From: Caenorhabditis elegans
Lineage: Eukaryota > Nematoda > Chromadorea > Rhabditida > Rhabditidae
DNA length: 64,000 nucleotides
Assembly (NCBI RefSeq): GCF_000002985.6
Contig: NC_003280.10
Coordinates: forward strand, 7,188,501 to 7,252,500
Direction: 5' to 3'
Both the position numbers and the translations under genes were made by a program. A model generated the notes under the pieces. The model had not been told where the DNA came from, did no database searches, and worked only from the letters and a program-made list of their open reading frames with translations. Positions 1 to 11,639 of the stretch are shown here, piece after piece. Each line of letters starts with the position of its first letter. Positions within the stretch are counted from its first letter, which is position 1.

Positions 1-63
1 AGTATTCTTGACTATGAACCATATGTGCCCGCCCATCTCGTGCACCTGCTGAATATTTCATAA
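1..63 (+). CDS. Possible 3'-terminal exon of an upstream gene (partial)
   Basis: From base 1 the plus strand is open for 20 codons (beginning SILDYEPYVPAH and ending in LLNIS) and closes with two consecutive stops, TAA then TGA. Base composition here is more GC-rich than the AT-rich 870 bases that follow. This could be the last coding bases of a gene lying to the left. The minus strand is also open across these bases and has a CAG acceptor-like edge near position 70, so the strand is not certain. No family can be recognised from 20 residues. Confidence 0.3.
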   Translation, partial: SILDYEPYVPAHLVHLLNIS

Positions 64-935
64 TGAATCTGTGGGAAAAACGTGGTTTTTTTTTGTTACG
101 TTCTTTGTGGCTACCAGAAGATTTCATAAATAGATCCGAACATCATGTGCTACGTGCCGATCATATGAGAATTTAAAGAACTTGCAACTTTTCTATAACT
201 CAGAGAACGTTCATTTACAGCTGCAATAAGGAACGGAGTGGACCAAAGAACCTTCATGTTTCTTAATTAAGATGAGCATCAAGAGACAAACACGTGGTTG
301 GAAGGAACCAAACTTTTTCTGAGCAACCAAAAATTCTAATTTTGTAAAAAAATAAAGAACTTGGTTTTTGAGCTTTTTGAGCATTGGAATAAATATTGAA
401 ATCACGAAAAAGCCTTCTCAAAGTCTAGTGACATACTTTTTCAAAACACTCTGAGAAAAATGAGAATATCTTAAGATCATAGTAACAAAGCATGGAGCAG
501 GTTTAAAAATACGAATCACTGGAGGTGATTATTGTTCAATTGATTCTTGCAAAAATTTATTTAATTTGGGTTTATTTACCAACATGTGAAAATAAAATAA
601 CTCATTGAGCCGGGTTCAAATGCTCAACTCAAATTGAATTAGCTGACGTTTTCAAAAAATTTTATTGATTTTAGAGTATGCATATCTTACAAAATTATTT
701 CTCATTGAAATTTTCAAATCCAAAATTATACAAGCCGTCGCTTGTTTTAGTATGGTACATATACTCTCCGAACTCTAATTGACCTCAACAAATCGACATT
801 TTTCCCTTAACTCCCCCACCCACTTCTTCAAATCAATAGTTTCCAATCACTAACTGATTCATCAAATCGGATCATGCAAATTCAAACGAGAGTATATGTC
901 CATTTTCCAATTTCTCTTCATCATTCTCCACAAAC
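64..935. other. Intergenic; no gene seen
   Basis: AT-rich sequence with homopolymer A/T runs and no convincing exon on either strand. The last 150 bases should hold the promoter or trans-splice site of the PLD-like gene. A pyrimidine-rich tract followed by ACAAACATG abuts its start. Confidence 0.5.
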
Positions 936-3919
936 ATGTCGGTGTCATCCGAACTGCCGACGGTAGTCTCAAAACCTCCAAAAACTCGCACAAAACTTCC
1001 AATTTACCTGGTTTCTGCAATTGTTGTGGCTCTTGTGATAATTGTTGTTGTTATTAATATTCTCCACAGACTTCCTGATACTCCTGATAATTCTGACAAC
1101 ACAAAAACTACAGTATCCTATTTAACAACAAATGCAGTCACGTCAAACCCTATAACAAGTCCATATGAATTCACTACAGAAGAAAATGTGATAACAAGTA
1201 CAGCTGGAAGCATGTCAACATCTGAAAGTGATTCATCCTCGAGCAGTTCAGCAGAAGATCATAAAGATGGAGAGAACAGTACATTAGTACAAGTGACAGT
1301 CACAACTACAGTAATCCCAAGTACTACGGTAGAGGAGACGACTGTACAGTTCACATCGACATCAGTTGGACCATCAGAAAGTGGTAAATTATCTAATACT
1401 TTTAAAGGAAACGTTTGATAAATGACTGACTTTTCATGAGAACGGTACAACTGTATGGTTAAATTGAAAGCCTTAAAACAGAAATTAAAAATTGTTGAAT
1501 TAAAATGCATTTCAGCTGTCTCTACTTCAACTCTAACATCTGAAATTACAACTGACGTCTCTGAAGCTTCAAGTGAAACCTCAGAAATACAATTTCCAAC
1601 TTTAATTCCTCCAATTGGCGTCGAATGTGGCAAAACTTGCAGGTTCGTCGAGTGGATCGAAGATACGATTCATATTATTTCTGGTTATTTTGACAATTTG
1701 GTCAGCCAATGATTTCATGTACATACGTAAATAAACCGGTTTAACTTATTTTAAAAATTAGTATTCAGTTATTCGAGAATATGTTCAAAACAATAAAATT
1801 TCAGTGTTTCTGTTGTCGAATCGATTCCACGTGGAATATGGTTTGCAGACCGAGTTCACACAAAGAATGCATTTGAATCATGGGCTGAACTTCTTGGAAC
1901 TGCTGAGAGGTTTGTCTGAAATTCATTTTAAAATTAAATTTTGAAGATTTTCAGGGAGATTGACATTTTTGCATTCAAAATGAATTTACGGGGAAGAGAA
2001 TTGAAATATGATGTAGACAATTCCACATTTGAAGGACGTCAACTCTATAATATACTTGAAAATCAGGCGAAATCAGGAGTTTTGATTAAACTAATTGATT
2101 GTCAACCACCAGTTATGCCAGAATATGATTATGACGCTGATGAATTAGAGAGATTAGGTTAGAGTTAGTTGTAGAAAATTAAATGAATTATAAAACCAAT
2201 ATTTCAGGATTAATTCAAAGACAAGGATTGGATATGAATACATTGAATGGTGGATCAGGAGGTGTTCAACATAGTAAAACGTTTATTGTAGATGACAAGC
2301 ATTTATTTGTTGGAAGTATGAATTTCGAATGGAAATCGTTTTCACAAGTAAGTTCTTGAAACAATTATCATGTACAGTTTTTAACCTATTAATTTGAACA
2401 AATTACGTTAATACACACAAATTTTCATATGTCCGATTTTACAAAAAATGTTGTATAGTAATCAGAGCATGGAGAATTGAATGGTTTAGTAAATATTATA
2501 TTCGGCTCTACAAAACCTCATTCTTTCTTACAGAAAATTGAAATCGGACTGGAATTCCACGACTGTCCATGCATTGCCAAAGATGCTTCCAGATTATTCG
2601 ATCAAATGTTTGGATCACTCTCTGGTAATGAGAAACTCGAAACTGTAGATTTCCAATCACATCGAATTGGAAATTCCACTTTCCAATTTCTGGTAAGTTT
2701 CCTTTTCCAGAATTTTATAATAAATCACAAATTTAGGCATCTCCATCTTTTTTCCTTACTTCTTCTCATAGCTGGGATCTCGAAGCACTTTTAAATCTGA
2801 TTTATGAAGCAAATGATTTTGTTGATATTTCTGTAATGCAATATTTCCCTTCATGGATCTATTTTAAGAATAGAGAGTAAGGAAATTTAAAGATAAAAAA
2901 ATGGTCATTTTATAGTGTTCAGGTTCTTCTCTCAAATCGATAATGCCATCCGAATGAGTGTTTCTCGTGGAATTAAATTCCGAATACTTGTATCTGGAGA
3001 TCAAAAAGAAGAAGAAAAACTTATGTTTTCCTGTTTGCATAGTCTTTCTGTTTTACATTCTCCAACGGAAAATAGAAATATTCAAGTGGTACGTTTATTC
3101 ATATCATCCAGACGCGAATATTTGTGCTAAATATACGGTACCCGGTCTCGACACAACACAATTTTATCAAGAACAAAAAGGCGTGCGGCTTTAAAGAGTA
3201 CTGTACGTTTCAAATTTCGTTGATGCGGAATTCAAAAATATTCATTGAGAAAATCTATGGAAAACACGATTAAATTTATACCATTTACGGAAGTTTGAAA
3301 TTACAGTACTCTTTAAAGGCGCACATCCGTTTGCAATCAACCAAAAATTGTCGTGTCGAGACCGGGTACCGTATTCGTGGGGCGAAATTTCGCGTTTAAG
3401 TAATATTCGAAATCTCCTTCGCAATTTGAACATTTATTAAATATAAATATTTCAGAAGTTCATTTTAATTCCACAAACCGCTCAAGAAGCTTATAAAGAT
3501 CGTAAGATGCATGCAAAATTCATGATTTCCGAATCAAGAACCTTCATTGGTTCATCGAATTATGGACCTGAATACTTTTACAAATCAACTGGAACTGCAA
3601 TTATTGTAGACGAAGAACCACATTATGGAGATATCAATAGACAAATAAAAGCTGTATTTGAACGGTAATTAAATATAAAAAATATTTAAAATGTTTCATT
3701 GTCTTCAGATACTGGCATAGCACGTACTCACAAAAACTTCAAAAATACGGTGAATCAAAAGGTTATCTTCCAAAAATTTCAAAACCATCGAACCCATTCT
3801 CCGGATGGTTTGGGTTTGATCAAATAGGAGTATTTAATGAGAAATACTCTGCTGACGGACTAGTTTACGAGAAGAACCATGGAGAAGATCAGATTCTCGA
3901 TCCGCTTATTTTCATTTAA
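936..3919 (+). CDS. PLD3/PLD4-like phospholipase D-family type II membrane protein
   Basis: Ten exons: 936-1383, 1516-1642, 1805-1909, 1955-2157, 2208-2347, 2534-2692, 2737-2876, 2923-3088, 3456-3664, 3709-3919; 635 aa. Seen: a short cytosolic N-terminus, one membrane anchor at about residues 22-44, then a Ser/Thr-rich stalk of about 140 residues. The PLD fold begins near VESIPRGIWF. Its first catalytic motif is HSKTFIVDD followed by GSMNF; the second is HAKFMISE followed by GSSNYG. Known: PLD3 and PLD4 are lysosomal or ER proteins now regarded as 5'-3' exonucleases, and PLD3 also carries Glu instead of Asp in its second HxKx4D/E motif, so that change is normal here. The stalk makes the protein about 140 residues longer than mammalian PLD3. 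Intron 8 (3089-3455) carries an inverted-repeat element. The gene ends 170 bases from the end of acdh-12, tail to tail. The family call is secure; the substrate is inferred. Confidence 0.9.
3133..3375. repeat. Inverted-repeat (MITE-like) element, copy 1, in an intron
   Basis: Left arm 3133-3204 begins ATACGGTACCCGGTCTCG and ends in GAGTACTGTA. Right arm 3302-3375 is its imperfect reverse complement, starting TACAGTACTCTTTAAAGGCG and ending CGGGTACCGTAT. About 100 bases separate the arms. Related copies lie near 11.4 kb and 63.1 kb. No transposase reading frame is present. Confidence 0.85.
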
Positions 3920-4088
3920 TTTCGTGTATAAAATTTCAATTGATAAAATTTATTTTCCGTTTTTTATAGCACAAGAAATAAAATATTCGCACCCGAAAAT
4001 TCAAAAAAGAAGGCAATTCAATTCTAGATACATACAGACTGGCTAAAAGAGCTTCTTACGATAAAAAAAAACAAGTCTAGTTTACAAT

Positions 4089-6263
4089 TTACAATTCAAC
4101 TGGATGTTGAAGAGTGAGTCCTCCATTTCCACAGACTTCCTTCGCCAATGATTCAATTGTTGCTACCTTCGAAGCATTCTCAACACCACTTCCGGCATCC
4201 TTCAGGAATCTGTTTGATGATTTCATCGCCTGAAAGAGTAAATATCGAAATTAAAACTTAAAATTTGGCAGTTATCAAAAATTACCTTATCAACGTAGTA
4301 AGTAGCAACTTTGCGTTCAAAATCAGCACTTGAAGATTTGTTCTTGATGGCATAGGTGGCACGAGAAAGAACAGCGGCAGAGCTGTAAATGTTGATGGCA
4401 GCGTCGGCAACACGGTGCATCTCATATTGACGATCTACAAAAATTAAAATTAAAAGCAGTTCAAAGGTATTTTATTACCAATTATTCCCTTTTTATGCTT
4501 CATGAGTAATCCTTGAACTGTTTGTCCAAACAAAGCAATTTGCTGATCCAATACTTTAGCTGAATCTTGAAGACTTGCGTCGACGACTTGCCCAAAGTTG
4601 GAGCCAGTGTTTCCTCTGAAAAATACAGTTTAATAATTCTAAAAATGTGATTTCACAAACCCGGTAACTCTTGAAACAGCCAACCCAATAAGGCCCCCGA
4701 CTCCAGAAGCTTGCTCGGCAAGATGCTTTCCAGCATGTTGTGCTCCAGTAAGAGCAATGAAGAGGCGGAGAACATCATTGGCTCCTTCAAAGATTCTGAA
4801 GATACGAAGATCTCGGAGAACTCTTTCAAGACCAGTCTCGCGCATGAATCCCATTCCTCCGTGAACTTGAATAGCATCGTCGCATACAAGCCAAGCATTT
4901 TCTGAAGCTAGAACCTTGCCGATAGCTGCTTCAAGTTGATACTCCTTAATTCCACGATCCATGTTTGATGAAAGCATATAGACAATTGACTCTGTTGCAT
5001 ACAGTTTCGAGATCATTTCTACCAGCTTTTCTTGGATATTTCCAAATTCTTGAAGTTTCTTTCCAAACTGAACACGAGTGGTGATGTGATCGACAGTCTT
5101 CTGGATACAATGTTTCATAGCTCCAGTACAGGCAGCTGGAATTCCGAATCTTCCGTTATTAAGAATGTTCATCGCCACCTTGAAGCCTTCTCCTTCTTTT
5201 CCAAGAAGATTTTCAACCGGGATTTTTAAATTATCAAAGTGAACTTCAGTTGTGTTCGATCCCTTGATTCCCATTTTCTTCTCTTGTGGTCCACTGGTGA
5301 CTCCACCAAACGCTCTTTCGACAATGAATGCAGACATCTTGTCCTTTGTTGAGCCATCGGCCTGCTTGACAGGAGTCTGAATAATCAATTGTGAAAGTTT
5401 TTCCAAAAAATGAAAATAAATTACCTGAGCAAACACAGTGAAAACATCGGCGAATCCTCCGTTCGAAATCCAGATTTTTCCACCATTCAAAACGTAGTGC
5501 TTACCATCAGCAGACAATTCAGCTCTCGTTCTAACTGACTGAATAAATTTAAAGTTTATGAGAAATTAATAATATTCTAGCTTACACTAGCATCAGATCC
5601 GGTAGTTGGCTCGGTAAGAGCGAAAGCAGCAAATTTGCGTCCAGTTGCCAAATCGGGAAGATATTTTTGTTTCTGAGCATCCGTACCCTCGAGAAGGATT
5701 CCTTTGTAGCCAATCGACTGATGAGCACCCATGACAACACCAAATCCAAGATCGTAAGCTCCAACAATTTCAGCGACTCTGGCCATCTGAGAATTGTTGA
5801 ATCCGGAACCTTCAAGCTCTGGTGGAACGAGTACACCAAATGTTCCTAGCTCAGCGAATTGGTCCAAAACTGCTCTTGGAATGTCAGAAGTCTCGTCATT
5901 TCTGAAAATAAATAAATTGATCATGTAAATTTAAGATTTATTATTCACTTTACGACGTCATTAACTTCGACAAGCATCTTTTCCAGTGGAGACATCACCA
6001 TTCCAAGAGTTTCTTTCTGTTCGTCAGTCATATTCAGAGGATACGGAAACACCTGGAAATTGGCAGTTTGAACAGGTCCTGCTAAAATTCTCAAATACCT
6101 GGTCAGTCACAGCTTTCCCTCTGAAAAGATTCATGACAAATGATGGACTGTCCACTGCAGCGACCTTCTTCGGTTTTGCATCTTTTGCAGCAGCAGCAGA
6201 ATGCGAAAGACGAATGAATCGTGTTTGGTTGAGCCGTGCAGATTTACTCAGCGTTGACAGCAT
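4089..6263 (-). CDS. acdh-12: Very-long-chain acyl-CoA dehydrogenase (VLCAD/ACAD9 type), mitochondrial
   Basis: Eight exons from 5' to 3': 6263-6099, 6052-5949, 5901-5586, 5538-5425, 5376-4661, 4615-4479, 4434-4286, 4229-4089; 613 aa. It catalyses the first, FAD-dependent step of mitochondrial beta-oxidation on long acyl-CoAs. Seen: a basic, Ser/Ala-rich N-terminus without acidic residues ([16 protein letters not shown]), typical of matrix targeting; the substrate/FAD strand [26 protein letters not shown]; and the ACADVL-type catalytic segment [13 protein letters not shown], whose Glu is the expected base. A C-terminal extension of about 150 residues beyond the ordinary ACAD core matches the membrane-associated VLCAD/ACAD9 branch. 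The first exon follows a TTTCTTCCAG acceptor only seven bases before the ATG, so trans-splicing is likely. It faces maoc-1 head to head. The symbol comes from locus memory; the subfamily is clear. Confidence 0.93.
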
Positions 6264-7837
6264 CGTTTCTCTGGAAGAAAAAACCAATAATATAGGTTTC
6301 AATCAGTGAATCAGTAGGGGGTAAATAGCGATGACGGAGATAAAGAGTGAAGAAAACAACTTGGGGGTCGAACGGTGGATAGAGCAGAGACGCAGCATGT
6401 GAGAGAACATAGAACACAGACATAACAATACTTTTTTACACTGAACGTCCAAGAGCAATCAAAATAAATAGAATTCAGAATAAGTTTTATAGAAAAGTAT
6501 TTAGCATTTTATATGAACGCAAAAAAGAACGAATAGGTTTTTTGCTTTTTTTGGATTACATAAAAGAGTGTTTCATAAAATAAGAAGTTTAAAAGTTAAC
6601 TAAAAATAACTGGAAACATGGTTTGCTCAGTATTTTTCGTAAATTTTCCATAATAAACTGATTAATCGCCAACATACACAAACGATGGAGAGGAAACGTG
6701 GAGGACGGTCATTGTTATCTCTTGTAGACTTTGCCCTATGTACTTTGAACGGCCCTGGCTACGCACTAGTGAAAAGACAATGTGATAAAATACACTTTAG
6801 CGCAGGTTCGATGAAATTTTCAAGAAAAACATGATTTTATAGCTCTACGGGTCACCTCATGGTACTGAAAAATTCGTATGAACACTTGTTGTCTTATATT
6901 TTATCTTTAACGGCCACAAAATAAATTAAAATAGAAAAAAAACGACAATTACAGAAGTTTTCTGCATCGTACTCTGAAAGAAAAATGAATCCGCAATCTG
7001 TCGTCACGGTGTTACGGTGGTGTGTTCACACCGTCGGCACTATATTTGACGGCTCATGTTTTAATGTTTTTTACATCTGAATAAATCTGTACATTATAGA
7101 AACGAACCGTATGGAATTTGGAATTCTTTCAATGTACGAAAGTGAACGAGTGAAAATATAAACTAATTTAGCGAATGCACAAGTTTGAAAACGTGTGAAT
7201 TTTTCGGAAGGCTTTTACGCGAAAAAATAAGCTTTATTTTTTTAATTAAAGAAAGAGAAATGGTTCGTAGAATGGATACTGTAATTTAGCTATTTAACAG
7301 TCGACAAACAATCCTTGGTTGTTTAAATATCGGAAAAAATAAATCGACCTTCCATGTTAATTTTATTGAACAGACGACAAGGCGTCATAGGTATTTGATG
7401 AATGTTTCTGAATTAAGAGAAATCTGAAACTGGTCTATTAATTTTTGTGCGTGCTTCGCTTCAAAATTCAAAACGAAGGAAATTTATTCGATCATTTTCT
7501 ATAAGTTGAAACCCAAATACTATAGTATACTATGAACACGTTGTACATCTCTCCCGACAAAAGTCTAGTTTTTATATATTTTTTAATTGAAATTTAAAGC
7601 CTTGTATACTTTTTTTGCAAATTATTTAAAACATCTAATAATTATCAGTATGTGGTAATAATTCTTTTAGTGCTTATTTTTAAAAAAAAACTATTGATTT
7701 CACCCTCGTTATGTAGTCTGCAGCGTAGTCTTATCAACACATGGGGTCAAGACTACACTGTACCGATTCCTTGTTAGGTATTGGCATTTTCTATTTCATT
7801 ATTTGGTTTTTGTTTCTTCTCCGACAAATACTTAAAA
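6264..7837. promoter_or_regulatory. Shared upstream region of acdh-12 and maoc-1
   Basis: About 1.57 kb lies between two divergent start codons with no exon-like sequence. GTTGATAAGAC on the minus strand (about 7728-7738) is a good GATA-factor (ELT-2 type) site roughly 100 bases before the maoc-1 ATG, consistent with intestinal expression. A short CACGGTGTTACGG...GTGTTCACACCGTCGG inverted motif lies near 7005-7040. No TATA box stands out. Confidence 0.5.
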
Positions 7838-8891
7838 ATGGATAAGAAAACTGCTTGCGCACATGTGGCAGAGCCATGCGAGTTCTCATATTCTACCAGA
7901 GATGCTATTATTTATGCTCTTGGAGGTAATTTTTTCTAAGACCTTTTGAATAGTGATTAATAATTTCATTTAGTTGGTGCTCGAGCGAAAGAAGATTTGT
8001 GCTACGTTTATGAGAACCATGAAGACTTTAAAGTGCTTCCATCGTACATTGTTGCTCCAGGATTTCAAGCTCACACTTTGATGGATTGGCCAGGAGTTGA
8101 ATTTGATCTTCAGAGGTTTTTCTTATAAGATTTCTTGAAAACACATGTTTAATCATTTTAGAGTTCTTCACGGAGAACAATATATTGAAGTCTATCAACC
8201 ACTTTCAGCAGAAGGAAAATTGAAATCTGAAGCTAGAGTCGTTGATATTCTTGACAAAGGATCCGGTGCTTTGATTCTTGGAAATGTTACCACTTATGAT
8301 GAAAATGGAAAGAAGATTGCAATGCAACAATTCAGTACTTTTCAAACCGGTTCTGGTAACTTCGGAGGGGATCGTACATCACCTCATGAAATAAAAGCTG
8401 CCACTGTCCCAGATAGAGCTCCAGATGCAGTTATTGAACAAAAGACAACAGTTGATCAAGCTGCTCTTTATCGTTTGGGATCAGGAGATATGAATCCTCT
8501 TCACGTTGATCCAGAGTTTGCTAAGATGTCTGGATTCAAAACTCCAATTCTTCATGGATTGTGCAGTCTGGGATTTGCGACACGCCATGTTATCGCTGCT
8601 TGGGCTGGAAATGATTCTGACAAATTCAAAGCAATCAAGGTAGGTTTGATTAAATTTAACTTTAAAATATTTTCTGCTGATTCAAAAATCATTAATTTTC
8701 AGGTTCGATTCTCATCGCCAGTGCTTCCAGGACAAACATTGGTTACTGAAACCTGGAAGAATGGAAAACGAATTATTTTCCAAATGAAGGTTAAGGAAAC
8801 TGGAAAAATTGTAATTTCCAACGCCTTTATTGACTTGCACGAGGCTTCCGAACTTCCAACAGTTCCAATTGATCTTGCATCAAAATTGTAA
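7838..8891 (+). CDS. maoc-1: Peroxisomal MaoC-type 2-enoyl-CoA hydratase
   Basis: Four exons: 7838-7925, 7974-8115, 8162-8639, 8703-8891; 298 aa. Hydratase-2 enzymes add water to trans-2-enoyl-CoA during peroxisomal beta-oxidation. In C. elegans MAOC-1 works with ACOX, DHS-28 and DAF-22 to shorten ascaroside side chains. Seen: an N-terminal half hot-dog domain with an overhanging segment, the hydratase-2 signature GDMNPLHVDPEFA (catalytic Asp and His) at about residues 190-202 followed by GFKTPILHGLCSLG, and a perfect C-terminal PTS1 signal SKL. The length equals the hydratase module alone; the dehydrogenase half found fused in mammalian HSD17B4 is absent, as expected in worms where DHS-28 is separate. 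The 3' end lies 130 bases from the next gene's stop, tail to tail. Recognition is strong. Confidence 0.96.
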
Positions 8892-9020
8892 AAATTTAAA
8901 GAATTATTTATTCACTGGTAAGATTAAGTAGATCGTATTAGTTTTATCGTATTTTGTTTCCTGAATATCATATGTGAATAAACCGTTTTTTTCTTTTTCC
9001 ACAAATTCTCTTGAAGATTA

Positions 9021-10865
9021 TTATTTCCTTTTCTTCTTCCCAACAATATCATTGACTCCTGGGAATGTTACACCAACACCTGTATTCACCCCAACACCAG
9101 CCATCGGAACACCAACTCCAAAGTTTGTACCAACTTGACCATTTAGATAATCAACTCCAACGTGTTGATTCTGTTGATAATAAGGTCCAACTCCACCTCC
9201 AACATCTACGCCAATTGGTTTTCCAGCCTCTCCAGGTTTAAGGGGAACACTCACCTGAAATATTTTGATAGGAACTTATTCAACTTGTCACACACCGCTT
9301 CAAATATTAAAAAATGTACGCAATGCTTCTCTAAACTCGAATTCAAATTATGAACCGCCAAATTTGAAAAAGTTCGAGTAATAAATTTTCTGCATTAAAA
9401 AAACTCACAACAGCATGTGTGTCTCCTTCAATACCAAGTGATTGTACAAGTGGAACACTCCATCCAGACTTATATCCATATTTTCCTTCATACCAATTTG
9501 CTCCGATTTCTTGATATTGTGACCAATAGTCTCTTACACCAATATGATCGGAATAACCTCCTCCCCATGAACCAAATGGAACATTCATGAGCCTTCCTGC
9601 TCCAATTGCTCCTTCTTCGTTAATTGGATAGTACGGAATTCCTTTCACACTCCATGTTCCCAAGTTGAGACCTACATTTGAATCAAATGCATATGCAATA
9701 TTATAAAGTGGATCTGACTTTGGAAGGAATCGTTGACAATCCTAAAGTAAAACCATTCAAATATAATATAAATTCAATTTCTAGAAACTCACATGGAAGT
9801 ATCCCTTACATTTGCTTCCATACTTTTCCTCTGTCTTATTCCCACCGAAACAATGCTTCCTGACAGTTGGTAAAAATCGATTGCACAGTGCTTCCAAGTG
9901 TAAAGCTTTTCTGTGTACATCTGCATCTTCTGGACGTGGTTCAATTGCTGATGGTGGTCTATTCACAATCATTCCTCGAACATCAGCTGCCTTTGCCTTC
10001 TGATCAATCTGTGACTTATCAGTTATACCTCCAAATGGTGAACTGAAATATCAGACGATTATGAATATTTTCTGAATTATTAGAGGTACCTTGGTCTCTG
10101 AGATACTTCACTGTTATCAATATCAGCTCGATCAACTCCAAGAGCAGAGCTCCTCAATCCAAATTCTTCCATATTTTGTGCAAATCGTTGTTTTTCCTTT
10201 TCTTGTTGAGCAAGAAGTTGGTTATAACTTTAAAATAAAGTTTTGAATATTTCCAAAGTTTCAATTACTCACCGACTAACATGTGTATTAATTGCATACT
10301 GCTTCATTCGATCGAAATAATCCTGATAATATTGGTCTGAAGCAGCCTGTCGAGCCTTATTCGCTTCTTTTCTCTGTTGTCTCCATTGTTCCATCTGTCT
10401 CTCGTAAGCATCATCGTAACTTGGACGCCGATGTCTGGAACATATAACTTATTTCTGGATCTTCAATTATCTCGCTCACCTATGCCTTCTTCTAGGTTTT
10501 TGGGTTGTCTGTTCTACTTGTCCCCGTGCGAATTCACTTGGAGAATGATTATAAACTGGTCTTCCAGGTGATGTGTCTCTAAATTGATTAAGTTATAAGA
10601 CAATATCGGAATTTTTTTGGCAACTTTTTTACAGATTTGTCGAGCATAAAATTAATATAAAATTTGAAAAATATACTCACAAGACTTGTTTACGCTAAAA
10701 GACTTATCTATAAGTTTATTAAAAAATTCCGCGGAAATAAAAATTTTCAATAACTTTTTCTTTTTAAGCTTACTTTGAAATTGGAATTGGTTCACCTCCA
10801 TCCTGAGGTCGAGCTTCACTTCTCCAAATCAATAAAATGAGGAATGGAAGTAGTTGACGAAACAT
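9021..10865 (-). CDS. Secreted nematode protein of unknown family with Gly/Val-repeat tail
   Basis: Seven exons from 5' to 3': 10865-10774, 10578-10480, 10434-10273, 10227-10090, 10042-9793, 9741-9409, 9254-9021; 435 aa. Not recognised. Seen: a signal peptide (MFRQLLPFLILLIWRSEA), then a charged, Gln/Arg-rich, probably helical segment (residues about 60-160, e.g. ERQMEQWRQQRKEANKARQ). A compact domain follows with four cysteines (LCNRF, HCFGG, KCKGY, DCQRF) and aromatic/Gly-rich sequence (GSWGGGYSDHIGVRDYWSQ). The C-terminal 60 residues are dominated by GV pairs (VDVGGGVGPYY, GVGVPMAGVGVNTGVGV) and end in KKKRK. The architecture suggests an extracellular matrix or gut-surface protein. A TGATAAGG GATA site about 40 bases before the ATG favours intestinal expression. 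It is divergent from the PACRG orthologue. Confidence 0.85.
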
Positions 10866-10904
10866 CGTCAAAAAAGCTGAGAAGACAAAGCAGTACTGAG
10901 TTTA

Positions 10905-10914
10905 ACTGATAAGG
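10905..10914 (+). promoter_or_regulatory. GATA-factor site upstream of the secreted-protein gene
   Basis: ACTGATAAGG matches the ELT-2/ELT-7 consensus found in most C. elegans intestinal promoters. It is about 40 bases upstream of the start at 10865, a normal position for an intestinal gene. This is a motif match only. Confidence 0.45.
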
Positions 10915-11269
10915 TTAGTTAGCAACAAAATAATGATTACTGCAGAGGGTTTCTCGACGTCTTCACTTCAAGTCAACCGCCCGTATGACCTTGCTGACCG
11001 GTAGAAAATAATAGATGATGTTGTAGTTTGTATAGCCTCCTATTGTCTAAGCATTGATAATAATCCTATGGTTTGTGATTAAGAGAATGATTGGAATTAC
11101 ATTGTGAACCAAGTGCGTGTGAAATCAAATATAAAATAAATTCCCAGAATCCTTCGTGTTGAGTCATGTTTTTTAAAGGGTTTTAAAATCTCAAATTATC
11201 TCAAATTATCTGAAAAACTTTCAAGGTACTATTTCGATAATACTGAAAATGCTTCAAAAAATCAGTTTC

Positions 11270-11525
11270 CCCAGTCGGGAATTTTTTGATATTTCTGGGA
11301 AAAAATATGTTTGTTAAATACAAAAAAGTGTACACCTTTAAGGAGTACTGTAGTTTCAAACTAGAACAGTTTTCATCGAGTTAACAGAAAAAACTGTTAT
11401 TTTTTTAATCGAGAGAAAAACAATGAAAAAATGTGAAACTACAGTACTCTTTAAAGGCACACACTTTTTTGTATTTAATAAAAATGTGTCGTGTCGAGAG
11501 CAGATCCCGAATTTCTGGCTCAAAA
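11270..11525. repeat. Inverted-repeat (MITE-like) element, copy 2, diverged
   Basis: The left arm near 11314-11360 (AAATACAAAAAAGTGTACAC, then CTTTAAGGAGTACTGTAG) pairs with the right arm 11430-11490 (CTACAGTACTCTTTAAAGG, then CACACTTTTTTGTATTT). The outer part keeps GTGTCGTGTCGAGAGC but has lost the GGTACC end seen in copies 1 and 3. It lies between two divergent genes. Confidence 0.7.
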
Positions 11526-11639
11526 ATCGAAATTTTCGCGTATGTGACAGAACAAAAAATATTTTCTTCAATTATAACCAATACGAGGTTCACAAAAATA
11601 ATAATTTCCTCTCATTCTGTCAGATATAGGCGGGTGTAC

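Noticed and set aside
3479-3560. Glu in the second HxKx4D motif of the PLD gene as a sign of inactivity
   Set aside because: PLD3-type proteins normally carry Glu at this position, so it is a family trait.
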